Source of the DNA: Acidobacteriota bacterium
Lineage (GTDB): Bacteria; Acidobacteriota; Terriglobia; Bryobacterales; Bryobacteraceae
Assembly: GCA_026394015.1 (NCBI GenBank)
Contig: JAPKZA010000273.1
Coordinates: 130,291 to 181,613 of the forward strand
Reading direction: 5' to 3'
Length of the DNA stretch: 51,323 bases
Positions 16,631 through 29,247 of the stretch are shown here, piece by piece. A program made the translations under genes and the position numbers. The notes under the pieces are model-generated. The model was not told the origin of the DNA. It saw only the letters and a list, made by a program, of their open reading frames with translations, and ran no database searches. The first letter of the stretch is position 1. Each line of letters opens with the position of its first letter.

Positions 16631-17395
16631 ATGACCGAAGAACAAAAGGCCCGGCGAGCCGAAATCGCCCGGGAGAACGGTGCCAAGAGCCAAGGCCCGG
16701 TCTCCATTACGGGGAAATACATCAGTTCTCTAAACGGAATCGACACCGGCGAGCATGCCACCGTTCGCAAGGAAGAGCTACCAGAATGCATCGCTCTACT
16801 TTCCACCGATTGCCGTCACGCTTATCTCCGGCTCTTTCAGAAGCACGTCCGGCAGTTGCAACCGGAATCCGACTGCGAGCGGACCCTGGTCCGCCACATG
16901 GCCGTGGAACTCTTCCAACTGGAACGAACGATCTCACTCGAGACTCACGCCCGCCAGCGCGGCATCGATGACGTCATTCGGGCCTATGCCGATCTCTCCG
17001 ATCCGGACCGCGAACTTTTTGCCTACGAGAAAGGTTTGCAGAAGGATAAGCTCTGGCGTTCTCTCCAGAGGGATAAAAAAGCGCACTTAGCCGCCTACGC
17101 GAGCTACCAAAAGCTTCTCAAGCAGACGAGGAAGGATTTCCCCGTGGTGCCGCCCGAACCCGTGAATTACGATGCGGACGCCAATCTGGCGGAAGAGCCT
17201 CTGCCACCCCCGGAAGTGGTTGCCGAAGCGATCGCCCACGCCGACCGAGCCAAAAACGAACCCAGCTACGAATTACCCCAATGGGTCGCGGAAATGATTC
17301 TAAACGCTGCACTTATGGCCGAAATCGCCCCCGGTTACGACGTCGAACAATTGCTCGAAAAGCTGACCGACCCCGGACTTCCCCGAGCCGCTTAA
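16631..17395 (+). CDS. Uncharacterised acidobacterial protein with an NGAKSQGP-type N-terminus
   Basis: A 254-residue, highly charged, helical protein with a strong ribosome-binding site (GGAAAGGAG) before ATG 16631. The opening RAEIARENGAKSQGPVSITGKYISSLNGI follows a motif (NGxxSxGPxTxxGKxxSSxNAxxHG) seen in a family of acidobacterial proteins. The middle is long amphipathic helices (LERTISLETHARQRG), then a Pro/Glu-rich linker and a short C-terminal helix. No enzyme motif is visible. The N-terminal basic segment could bind nucleic acid, but that is speculation. It is convergent with the metallophosphoesterase. Confidence 0.7.
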   Translation: MTEEQKARRAEIARENGAKSQGPVSITGKYISSLNGIDTGEHATVRKEELPECIALLSTDCRHAYLRLFQKHVRQLQPESDCERTLVRHMAVELFQLERTISLETHARQRGIDDVIRAYADLSDPDRELFAYEKGLQKDKLWRSLQRDKKAHLAAYASYQKLLKQTRKDFPVVPPEPVNYDADANLAEEPLPPPEVVAEAIAHADRAKNEPSYELPQWVAEMILNAALMAEIAPGYDVEQLLEKLTDPGLPRAA

Positions 17396-17454
17396 CGAAA
17401 AGCGAACCAGTACACAGTCCCTTGAAAAAGGACCCGTCAGAACCAAAAAGGAAC

Positions 17455-18063
17455 CTAGGCGGTCAGCGTCTCTAGGTCCACCAGATAACCCTTCTTACCG
17501 GCGTTCACGCCACGAGTGTGTCCAATCATGCAGTCCACCCCTTCGGTCTCATGGATATGCCCGCTAAAGAACCGTACCGGCTCATACTTCTCCAAAAACT
17601 CCCGTACCGCCGCACTCCCATAGTGCGCCCCCTCCTTCACCCCATCCAACGGCGTATCCTTCGGCGGACAATGGCAAATCAGCACCATCGGTGCCAAACC
17701 CGCGAACGCCCCCAACCGCTCCGCCAACTGCGCCTCCGTATACTCCCCCGGCGTTTCAAACGGCGTCCGGTTCGAATACCCCAACCCCGCGATATGCACC
17801 CCGTCCACCATCACCGACTTCCCATGCAGCGCCGTAAACCCAAACCGCTCGCAAAACCGCGCAATATCGGCCTCCGACTCGTGGTTCCCCGGCAACACAT
17901 ACATCCGCTCCGCACGAGGCTTCATCAATTCGCCCATCGCATCCAAGCCCCGTGCCCAACTCACCAAGTCCCCCGCGCACACATAAACGTCCGCTTCAAT
18001 CGCCATCAGCTTTTGCAGCGCCGTCTTGTCGTTATGGAGGTCCGAAAACACCAACAGCTTCAT
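17455..18063 (-). CDS. Calcineurin-like metallophosphoesterase
   Basis: The 202-residue protein has all five metal-binding blocks of the family: D8-x-H10 in FSDLHND, GD at 31-32, GNHE around residue 60, ICHCPP near 150, and GHIHE near 180. This predicts a dinuclear metal-dependent phosphodiesterase or phosphatase of unknown substrate; the size fits the compact YfcE/MJ0936-like group. Its ATG overlaps the last base of the upstream speA stop (TAATG), so it is translationally coupled to SpeA. No polyamine link is known for such enzymes, so the coupling may be only organisational. Confidence 0.9.
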   Translation of the reverse strand: MKLLVFSDLHNDKTALQKLMAIEADVYVCAGDLVSWARGLDAMGELMKPRAERMYVLPGNHESEADIARFCERFGFTALHGKSVMVDGVHIAGLGYSNRTPFETPGEYTEAQLAERLGAFAGLAPMVLICHCPPKDTPLDGVKEGAHYGSAAVREFLEKYEPVRFFSGHIHETEGVDCMIGHTRGVNAGKKGYLVDLETLTA

Positions 18064-19973
18064 TACTCAACCGACTCCAAGTACGTATACCCGTGGATCC
18101 CGTCTTCGTAGAACCGCAGCATCCGCCCGGCCTCTTCGTACCCCAGCTTGCCCTCGCGGACCGCCTTCTCCACGTCCTGCCGAAACGACTCAATCAGCGC
18201 CTTCGAACTGAACTGCACATAGTCCAGCACCTCACGCACCGTATCACCCGCAATCACATGGTCCAGAATGATCTCGCCCGTCTCGCTCAACTGCACGTGC
18301 ACCGCGTTCGTATCGCCCAACAGGTTATGCAGGTCGCCCAGAATCTCCTGGTACGCCCCCACCAGAAACGCCCCTAAGTAGTACGTCTCCCCACCCTTGA
18401 ACTCATGCAGCGCCAGCGTGTTCTTCACGTCCCGCCGATCAATAAACCGGTCGATCTTCCCGTCCGAGTCGCACGAAATATCGCCCAAAACCGCATGGTG
18501 CGTCGGCGTCTGCTCCAACCGATGAATCGGCATCACCGGGAAAAGCTGCTTAATCGCCCAACTATCCGGCATGCTTTGAAACAGCGAGAAGTTGCAGAAG
18601 TACGTGTCCGAAAGCATGCTCTCGAGCCCCTCTAACTCCTCCGGCAAATACTCCAATTCCTTCGAAAGCTTCAGGATCTTACGGCAAATCGCCCAGTACA
18701 TGTTCTCGGCCATGCTCCGCTGCGTCAGCGGCAAATAGCCCAGGCTGAACAGGTTCAACGCCGAATCCAGCGCCCCCTGCGCATCATGAAAACCCTCCAA
18801 CAGGTTCTTCAACGACACGTTCCGAAACGTCTGGTGCAGGTCAATCAGAGGCTGCTCAAACTCCTCCGAAATCTCGTTCGGAATCGCCTCTTCCCCAAAC
18901 CCGCTCACCCCCAGCACGTTGAAGATCAGCATCGAATGGTACGCCGCCACCGCGCGCCCACTCTCCGTGATGATCGTCGGATGCGCCACCTCGGCCTCAT
19001 CACAAACGTTCTGGATGTGATAAACGACGTCGTTGGCGTACTCCTGCAGCGTATAGTTCACGCTCGATTCGAAGTCCGTCTGCGACCCATCGTAGTCGAT
19101 CCCCAGCCCGCCGCCGACGTCGATGAACTCCAGCCCCGCCCCGGACTTCACAAGCTCCGTGTAGATCCGCGAAGCTTCAATCACGGCACCCTTAATCTGC
19201 CGAATGTTCGTAATCTGGCTGCCCAAGTGGAAGTGGACGAGCTTCAGGCAATCCGCCATCCCCTCCGCCTTCAACTGCTCCAGCGCCCGCAGCGCCTCGC
19301 TCACCGTCAGCCCGAACTTCGACCGATAACCGCCCGACGACTTCCACCGTCCACTGCCACGGCTCGCCAGCTTCAACCGAATCCCAATCGACGGCCGCAC
19401 CCCCATCAGCTTGGCGTGCTTCAAAATCAAATCCAGCTCGGTATACTTCTCCACCACCGGAGTAATATTCCGCCCAATCTTCCGGGCCATCATCGCCAGT
19501 TCGATGTACTCATCATCCTTGAAGCCGTTGCACAGAATCGGCGTCGCGTTGTCCGCAATCGCCATCACCGCCATCAACTCCGGCTTCGATCCCGCTTCCA
19601 GCCCGTAGCCGAACGGCTTGCCGTACTCCAGAACCTCTTCCACCACCTGCCGCTGCTGGTTCACCTTGATCGGAAACACGCACCGGTACTCGCCCTTGTA
19701 GCTGTGCTCGTTGATCGCCGTCCGAAACGCCATATGCAGATCCGCTAGCCGGTTCTGTAAAATCTCGCCAAAGCGGATCAGGATCGGCGGGTTAATCCCC
19801 CGCATCACCAGCGTGTCCACCAACTGTTTCAGGTCCACGCTCCGGCCCGTTTCCTTGTTCGGGTGCACGTACATGTGCCCGTTCGTGCCCACGGAAAAGT
19901 AGCCCTTTCCCCATGCCGGTACGTCATACAACTCCGAAGCGTCGGTCGTCGTCCAACGCTCGGTCGGATCCAT
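18063..19973 (-). CDS. speA: Biosynthetic arginine decarboxylase
   Basis: The PLP-dependent fold III enzyme converts arginine to agmatine, the first step of the agmatine route to putrescine. The Lys that binds PLP is about residue 103 in the block FPIKVNQQRQVVEEVLEYG. LEAGSKPELMA, the HFHLGSQI block, FIDVGGGLGIDYDG and the active-site Cys/Asp block (GDISCDSDGKIDRF) are all present. From ATG 19973 it has 636 residues, typical of the family. A TTG at 20006 with AGGGA 10 bases upstream could add 11 residues. The gene overlaps the phosphoesterase downstream by 1 bp. The 98-bp gap upstream is shared with a divergent SDR gene. Confidence 0.95.
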   Translation of the reverse strand: MDPTERWTTTDASELYDVPAWGKGYFSVGTNGHMYVHPNKETGRSVDLKQLVDTLVMRGINPPILIRFGEILQNRLADLHMAFRTAINEHSYKGEYRCVFPIKVNQQRQVVEEVLEYGKPFGYGLEAGSKPELMAVMAIADNATPILCNGFKDDEYIELAMMARKIGRNITPVVEKYTELDLILKHAKLMGVRPSIGIRLKLASRGSGRWKSSGGYRSKFGLTVSEALRALEQLKAEGMADCLKLVHFHLGSQITNIRQIKGAVIEASRIYTELVKSGAGLEFIDVGGGLGIDYDGSQTDFESSVNYTLQEYANDVVYHIQNVCDEAEVAHPTIITESGRAVAAYHSMLIFNVLGVSGFGEEAIPNEISEEFEQPLIDLHQTFRNVSLKNLLEGFHDAQGALDSALNLFSLGYLPLTQRSMAENMYWAICRKILKLSKELEYLPEELEGLESMLSDTYFCNFSLFQSMPDSWAIKQLFPVMPIHRLEQTPTHHAVLGDISCDSDGKIDRFIDRRDVKNTLALHEFKGGETYYLGAFLVGAYQEILGDLHNLLGDTNAVHVQLSETGEIILDHVIAGDTVREVLDYVQFSSKALIESFRQDVEKAVREGKLGYEEAGRMLRFYEDGIHGYTYLESVE

Positions 19974-20104
19974 CCGCTTCTGGCCTTCAGCTAAATTCAA
20001 GTTCAACGGTAGAGTTCCCTCGCAAAGTCTCGATGTCCGATTAATAACACGGATAGGGCACTAAAACACCTATGGGGGGAGTGAATTTTAGTTACAAATA
20101 AAGT

Positions 20105-20878
20105 ATGGCTCTCCCACTCTCCGGAAAAGTTGCCCTCATCACTGGCGCAAGCAAAGGCGTCGGTCGCGGAATCGCCCTCGAACTCGCCCGCCACGGTGCC
20201 ACCATCGTCGTCAACTACAACAGCGATCAGGCCGGCGCCCTCGCCACTCTCGAAGCCGTCAACGCCCTCGGCGCCCCCGGCATGATCGTCCAAGCCAACG
20301 TCGGCGACGCCGCCCAAATCACCGCCATGTTCGATACCGTCAAGGCCTCCCTCGGCCGGGTCGACATCCTCGTCAACAACGCCGGCGTCCAAACCTGGAA
20401 AGCCTTCCTCGACCTCACCGAGGCCGAATGGGACCACGTCCTCGACGTCAACCTCAAAGGCTCATTCCTGTGCACCCAGCAGGCCGCCACGCTCATGAAG
20501 GCCCAGGGCTGGGGTCGCGTTATCAACATCGGCTCCGGCTGCAACAAGGTCGCCTTCCCCCACCTCGTCAACTACACCGCCTCCAAAGGCGGCCTCGAAC
20601 AGCTCACCAAGGTCTCCGCCGTCGAACTCGGCAAATTCAACATCACCGTCAACTGCGTCGCCCCCGGCTCCATCGAAGTCGAACGCACCAAAGAAGAAGC
20701 CGGCGATTACGCCGGCACCTGGTCCAAACTCACGCCCCTCGGTCGCATCGGCACCCCGCAGGACATCGGCCGCGCCGTCTACTTCTTCACGAGCGAACTC
20801 GCCGACTTCGTCTCAGGGCAAACGCTCTATGTCGACGGCGGCCTTTTTGCCAAGCCCCACTGGCCTTACGACGTTTAG
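20105..20878 (+). CDS. Short-chain dehydrogenase/reductase
   Basis: A 257-residue classical SDR with TGASKGVGRG (NAD(P) site, residues about 13-22), a NNAG motif near 90, the catalytic YTASKGG near 155, and a C-terminal SGQTLYVDGGLFAK. The substrate is unknown; the family resembles FabG-like and sugar or polyol dehydrogenases. It is transcribed divergently from speA. Its last 66 bp are antisense to the end of the lipoprotein gene, yet the conserved SDR C-terminus lies there, so both reading frames appear to be real. Confidence 0.92.
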   Translation: MALPLSGKVALITGASKGVGRGIALELARHGATIVVNYNSDQAGALATLEAVNALGAPGMIVQANVGDAAQITAMFDTVKASLGRVDILVNNAGVQTWKAFLDLTEAEWDHVLDVNLKGSFLCTQQAATLMKAQGWGRVINIGSGCNKVAFPHLVNYTASKGGLEQLTKVSAVELGKFNITVNCVAPGSIEVERTKEEAGDYAGTWSKLTPLGRIGTPQDIGRAVYFFTSELADFVSGQTLYVDGGLFAKPHWPYDV

Positions 20879-21778
20879 CTTCAACTTCTCCAGCTCTTTC
20901 TCGCCCTCGGGCGTGTTGAGCTCCCAATACTTCATCCGTTGGCTCGCCAGCATCACCGCCATCACGCCTTCGCTGCTGTTGTAGCGCACCACCCGATGCG
21001 GCGCGGCCTTCTCCACAAAAAAGGACCGCCACCGCTTCCCCACCGCCATCTTGTACTCGTCCAACTCCGGCCCCGCGTCGGTCCGTGACAACACCGCCTC
21101 CTCCCACCGCGCTGGCCCCTCCTTGAACCGCGAGACCTGCAACGCCAGCATCATCGCCACCTTCTTCGTCTCCCCCGGCTTCATCACCGGCCGAGCCATC
21201 CCCCGCGCCCACAACATCAACGTGTCTTCGCTCATCCCCAACTCCGGATACCGCACCAGCACCTCCTGGTCGCCCTCCCCGTCAAAATAGCTATGGCTCT
21301 CCACCCGAATCGCCGACTCATTGAACAGCGCCGACTTGAACAAATTCCCGCACCACTCCTGACTCGACCAGGTCACCTTCGTCGGCGCCCCCGCCGGCTT
21401 CCCGTTCACCGACTTCAATGCTACAAACGCCGAAAGCTGCAAGTTGTAGTCGTAAATCCCGGTCTGGAAGTCCTCCACCAGGTTCAGCTTCATCACCGGA
21501 AACTCGTCCTTCGCCGGTCTCACCCCGTGGTCGCTCTTCACCCGCATCGAGTTCGAAAACGTCTCCGCCACCGTGATCGCCACCGCCGTCCCTTTCCGAG
21601 GAAACCCATAGCGCGGATAGGTCAAGTCATAGCTCGTCAGCTCCGCCTGCCCGTCCCCCCAGGTCTTCCAAAACTCCGCGTCATACTTCGGCTCATCCCC
21701 GGAAATCACCACCTTCGGCTTCTCCGTCGCCGGCATGCAGCCCACCAACATCACCAGTAAAAAAAGCCAATATTTCAT
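20813..21778 (-). CDS. Putative lipoprotein of unknown function
   Basis: ATG 21778 gives 321 residues with a lipobox at Cys14 (MLVGC), so the protein is probably anchored in the envelope. The mature part contains QAELTSYDLTYPRYGFPRKG and EWCGNLFKSALFNESAIRVE. I recognise no domain, although similar putative septum-formation or lipid-binding names are sometimes given to such proteins. Its start overlaps the stop of the methyltransferase upstream (ATGA). Longer in-frame upstream starts lie inside that gene and lack a signal peptide. The last 22 codons are antisense to the SDR gene. Confidence 0.7.
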   Translation of the reverse strand: MKYWLFLLVMLVGCMPATEKPKVVISGDEPKYDAEFWKTWGDGQAELTSYDLTYPRYGFPRKGTAVAITVAETFSNSMRVKSDHGVRPAKDEFPVMKLNLVEDFQTGIYDYNLQLSAFVALKSVNGKPAGAPTKVTWSSQEWCGNLFKSALFNESAIRVESHSYFDGEGDQEVLVRYPELGMSEDTLMLWARGMARPVMKPGETKKVAMMLALQVSRFKEGPARWEEAVLSRTDAGPELDEYKMAVGKRWRSFFVEKAAPHRVVRYNSSEGVMAVMLASQRMKYWELNTPEGEKELEKLKLNVVRPVGLGKKAAVDIERLP

Positions 21779-22515
21779 GACGGATTCCTCAATCTCCAAA
21801 GCACCTGACGAATCATTCCTTGCCACTGTATAGCATCCCGTGAAGACAAATCCATCCGCCGCACGAGGCGCCGCAGCTTCAGATCCATCGATTCCACAAC
21901 CCGTTCGTTCACATAACCGCTCAGGTCCAACGCCTCGCGGACCAACCCCGTAAACCGGTCCACCACCGCAGCCGTCGCCAACTCCTGTCGCGCCGCCGGC
22001 GTCGCTTTCCACCGCCCATCCCGGCTCAACTCATACAGCGTCACCGCCACCGCCTGCCCCAAATTCATCGATCCATGAGGCTCCCGCGTCGGAATCCGCA
22101 TCAGAAAATGGCAGTAGCTCATCTCCTCGTTCGACAACCCCGACTTCTCCGATCCAAACAGCAGTGCCGTCGGCCCGTTATGCTTCCGAATCCGCCGAGC
22201 GGCATCTTCTAATCGATACAAAGGCAGTTGCATCTCCCGGTTCCCCACCGAGGAGGTCCCCACCACCAGCGTCGTATCCCCCACCGCCTCGGCAATCGAA
22301 GGGTACTCCCGCGCCGCCTCCACCACCGAACCCGCATGGGTCGCAGACCTCACTTCATCCACCGCCACCCGATACGCGTCCACCAGCCGAAGGTCCGACA
22401 AGCCAAAATTGCTCATCGCCCGCGCCACGGCACCGATATTGAGCGGATTGCGCGGACTGGCCAACACCACGCGATACAAAGCAGGATCCAAGCCCCCAGT
22501 GTAAACTGCCACCAT
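21775..22515 (-). CDS. TrmJ-like tRNA/rRNA methyltransferase (SPOUT, TrmH group 1)
   Basis: The 246-residue protein has the SPOUT signature. An N-terminal VVLASPRNPLNIGAVARAMS block is followed by ALLFGSEKSGLSNEE (motif II) and PHGSMNLGQAVAVTLYELS (motif III), then a helical C-terminal extension typical of TrmJ. It is expected to 2'-O-methylate tRNA position 32 or a similar site using S-adenosylmethionine, from a knotted dimer. ATG 22515 is chosen; AGAGG lies 9 bases upstream. This start is base-paired head to head with the start of the divergent GDPD gene, leaving no promoter space between them. It overlaps the lipoprotein by 4 bp. Confidence 0.88.
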   Translation of the reverse strand: MVAVYTGGLDPALYRVVLASPRNPLNIGAVARAMSNFGLSDLRLVDAYRVAVDEVRSATHAGSVVEAAREYPSIAEAVGDTTLVVGTSSVGNREMQLPLYRLEDAARRIRKHNGPTALLFGSEKSGLSNEEMSYCHFLMRIPTREPHGSMNLGQAVAVTLYELSRDGRWKATPAARQELATAAVVDRFTGLVREALDLSGYVNERVVESMDLKLRRLVRRMDLSSRDAIQWQGMIRQVLWRLRNPS

Positions 22516-23129
22516 GCGCTTCTGCCTCTTTCTTGTCGCCACCGCCCTCGCCGCCCAACCCCTGGTCATCGCCCATCGTGCCTTCGAAGGCACCTCTCCC
22601 ATCGGCAGCGACATCCTCGAACTCGATCTCTCCGTCACCAAAGACCGTCACATCGTCGTCCACCACGACTCCGTCGCCCACCTCACCCGCGCCCAAATCC
22701 CCCAGGTCCGCGGCGCCGCCGACGTCTTCGCCGCAGCGCGCCAATCCAAGGCCCGCCTCATGGTCGAAACCAAAATGGACCCCGGCACAGACCCCGTCTG
22801 GTTCGCTACCCAAGTCGCTCAACTCTTCGAGCAACATCACATCCAAGACCAAGTCATTCTCCAGAGCTTCGACCACCGAACGCTCCAAACCATGCGCAAG
22901 CTCATCCCCACCATCCCGCTCGTCCTCTTGAACCCCCGCACCGAACTCCCCGACTACGTCACTCCCGCCCACACCCTCAGCCCCCACGCCATCCAGTTCA
23001 TCAACTTCCGCCTCCTCACCCCCGCCATCGTCAAAACCCTCAAAGCCTCCAAAATCCCCATCTATTCCGGCACCACCAGCGACCCCGCCGAATGGAAACG
23101 CCTCATCGCTCTCGGCGTGGACGCGATCC

Positions 23130-27394
<4,265 letters not shown>

Positions 27395-27604
27395 AAATTA
27401 AACCGTTATTTCTATAACCGGATTCGTAGGAGCTGTGGAAATGTGGAATCCTTCCTAAATTATACAAAATATAACTGCTTCCTGCTCAGTCAAGGAGTGG
27501 ATTCCGCTGTTGACACCGTTGGATATTTCGAACCCTCGGGTTTATCCCACAGCCTTCCACCGGTAATTCTTGGGGGGGGCTGTGGAAAACTTTTGTAAAC
27601 ATGT
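27395..27604 (-). other. dnaA-dnaN intergenic region with DnaA-box-like sites
   Basis: About 210 bp without a gene. TGTGGAAAA occurs at 27581-27589, TGTGGAAAT at 27434-27442, TGTGGAATC at 27442-27450, and an imperfect TTATCCCACA at 27542-27551. These are one or two changes away from the TTATCCACA consensus (or its complement). AT-rich stretches lie at about 27454-27480. It could be a secondary origin segment or part of dnaN regulation. No strong promoter was assigned. Confidence 0.5.
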
Positions 27605-28906
27605 TTAGATTGAGTCGATTAGGCTGTGGAGCAGCCTGTTCAAATCTAGGTCTGTCTGCCGCAACTTGTCGATTTTATTCACCGAGTGCAACACCGTCGT
27701 ATGGTGCTTGCCGCCGAAGTAGCGACCGATCTCGGGCAGCGAAGAAGACGTCAGCTCTTTACACAGATACATCGCAATCTGCCGCGGGTAGGCGATGTTC
27801 TGGACGTTTGTCTTCAACTTCAGCTGTTGCGGCTGCAAACCAAACTTCTCAGCCACCGCCCGCACGATTAAATCAATCGTGATCCGTCGCTCACTACCCC
27901 CGGATAGCTGTTTTAAGACCTGCTGCGCCATCGAAAGGGTGATCGGCGAATCCATCACCGAACTGTAGGCCATCAGCTTGACCAGGGCCCCTTCCAGCTC
28001 TCGGACGTTGGACTTGGTCTTCGTGGCGATATAGATCCGCACATCCTCGGGCAAGTGAATCCCTTCGGCCTCGGACTTTTTATCCAAAATCGCCATCTTC
28101 GTTTCCAGGTCCGGCGGCTGCACGTCCACCATTAAGCCCCACTCGAAGCGGCTGCGGAGCCGGTCGGTCAATCCCGAGGTTTGCTTCGGCGGTTGATCGG
28201 AACTGAGCACAATCTGCTTGCCGTTCTCGTGCAACGCGTTGAACGTATGGAAAAACTCTTCCTGGGTTCGTTCTTTGTTCGCCAATACCTGCACATCGTC
28301 CACCAGCAGAATATCGGCGTTCCGATAATGCTGATGAAACGTCGACATGCGGTCGGTCTTGATGCAGTCGATCATCTCGTTCATGAACCGCTCGCTGGAG
28401 GTATAAACAATCTTCATCGACTCATGCCGATCCTTCAGCGTCCGGCCAATCGCGTGCATCAGGTGCGTTTTCCCCATGCCGACTCCGCCGTAGATGAACA
28501 GCGGGTTGTAACGCTCGGCCGGGTTATCCGCAACGGCCTTCGCCGCCGCGTGGGCGAACTGGTTGCAACTGCCAACCACAAAATTGTCGAAAGAGTACTT
28601 CGGATTCAGCGGACTCTGCGGAGTCTCGCCGAGGCCGTTCGAGCGCGGAACATGCGACACCGAAGCCTGTGCCGACACCACCTCGTAGTGTACCTGGCGC
28701 ATCCCCAATTGAAGAGACGCTACCGCCGCCGCTACGTGCTCGGAATACTCCTGTTCCATCCAAGTTTTCGTTGCTTCGCTCGGAACACGGATCGTAAGAC
28801 GACCCCCGTGATCGGCGTGCTGCTGGGTTGAGGCCAACCAATTCTGGTAACTTTCCGAGCTCAGCTTCTTGGCCAGCTCCTGCTTTATCTGATCCCAAAC
28901 CGTCAT
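27605..28906 (-). CDS. dnaA: Chromosomal replication initiator protein DnaA
   Basis: From ATG 28906 the protein has 433 residues: domain I (MTVWDQIKQELAKKLSSESY), a linker, and the AAA+ domain (Walker A GGVGMGKT at 140-147; Walker B LLVDDVQVL). The domain IV DNA-binding signature ends YFGGKHHTTVLHSVNKI. A GTG at 28930 would add 8 residues, but GGGTAG is too close to it to be a ribosome-binding site. DnaA is ATP-dependent and opens the origin. The region upstream (28931-29247) looks like oriC. The gene order dnaA-dnaN-gyrB is conserved, here without recF. Confidence 0.97.
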   Translation of the reverse strand: MTVWDQIKQELAKKLSSESYQNWLASTQQHADHGGRLTIRVPSEATKTWMEQEYSEHVAAAVASLQLGMRQVHYEVVSAQASVSHVPRSNGLGETPQSPLNPKYSFDNFVVGSCNQFAHAAAKAVADNPAERYNPLFIYGGVGMGKTHLMHAIGRTLKDRHESMKIVYTSSERFMNEMIDCIKTDRMSTFHQHYRNADILLVDDVQVLANKERTQEEFFHTFNALHENGKQIVLSSDQPPKQTSGLTDRLRSRFEWGLMVDVQPPDLETKMAILDKKSEAEGIHLPEDVRIYIATKTKSNVRELEGALVKLMAYSSVMDSPITLSMAQQVLKQLSGGSERRITIDLIVRAVAEKFGLQPQQLKLKTNVQNIAYPRQIAMYLCKELTSSSLPEIGRYFGGKHHTTVLHSVNKIDKLRQTDLDLNRLLHSLIDSI

Positions 28907-28930
28907 TTTAAGTTCTTTCGTTCTCGCCAC

Positions 28931-29247
28931 CTACCCGTACAAACACAGAATCCCCACATCTTTTCCACAGCCTGTGGAAAAGGGACGCGGCAGGCTCAAA
29001 ACTGAGTGGGGAAACGTTCGGCGGGATGCGATCGGATCCCCAGAATAGCACAAGGAAGCGGAACTCTGACAAGGGTTTTACGGATAAAAAAGTGCTTTGT
29101 TTTCAACAAGAAGACAATTCAAAACCAATATGTTTCGGTTTGAATACACCTGCTTTACAATGCCCCAAATAGAGTTTCTACACAACATATCGTATGGCCC
29201 GCGCCACTGGATATCCACAGGTAGCGTTCTCTGTTCCCGTTAGCCCG
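28931..29247. other. Probable chromosomal replication origin (oriC)
   Basis: This 317-bp gene-free region upstream of dnaA has a perfect palindrome (28960-28982). CTTTTCCACAG and CTGTGGAAAAG flank a single C, so two TTTTCCACA boxes (28961-28969, and the complement at 28973-28981) face each other. ATATCCACA lies at 29211-29219. Between about 29085 and 29195 the sequence is AT-rich, as expected for an unwinding element. Strand composition also changes around here: the top strand is C-rich to the left and richer in G to the right. All this supports an origin, but no experiment or skew calculation was done. Confidence 0.7.
29042..29072 (-). promoter_or_regulatory. Possible sigma-70 promoter upstream of dnaA
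   Basis: On the minus strand, TTGTCA (29067-29072) and TATTCT (29042-29047) are separated by 19 bp. That is longer than ideal, and the match is moderate. It lies about 110 bp before the dnaA start codon, next to the DnaA-box palindrome, so autoregulation by DnaA is plausible. Confidence 0.3.

Noticed and set aside
16631-17395. Transposase identity for the NGAKSQGP protein
   Set aside because: No DDE or HUH motif and no flanking inverted repeats.
17396-17454. Terminator between the NGAKSQGP gene and the phosphoesterase
   Set aside because: Only a weak bulged stem (GTCCCTT/AAGGAC) is visible; not convincing.
20807-21212. Gly/Asp-rich minus-strand frame beside the lipoprotein
   Set aside because: Shadow of the lipoprotein gene; low-complexity composition.
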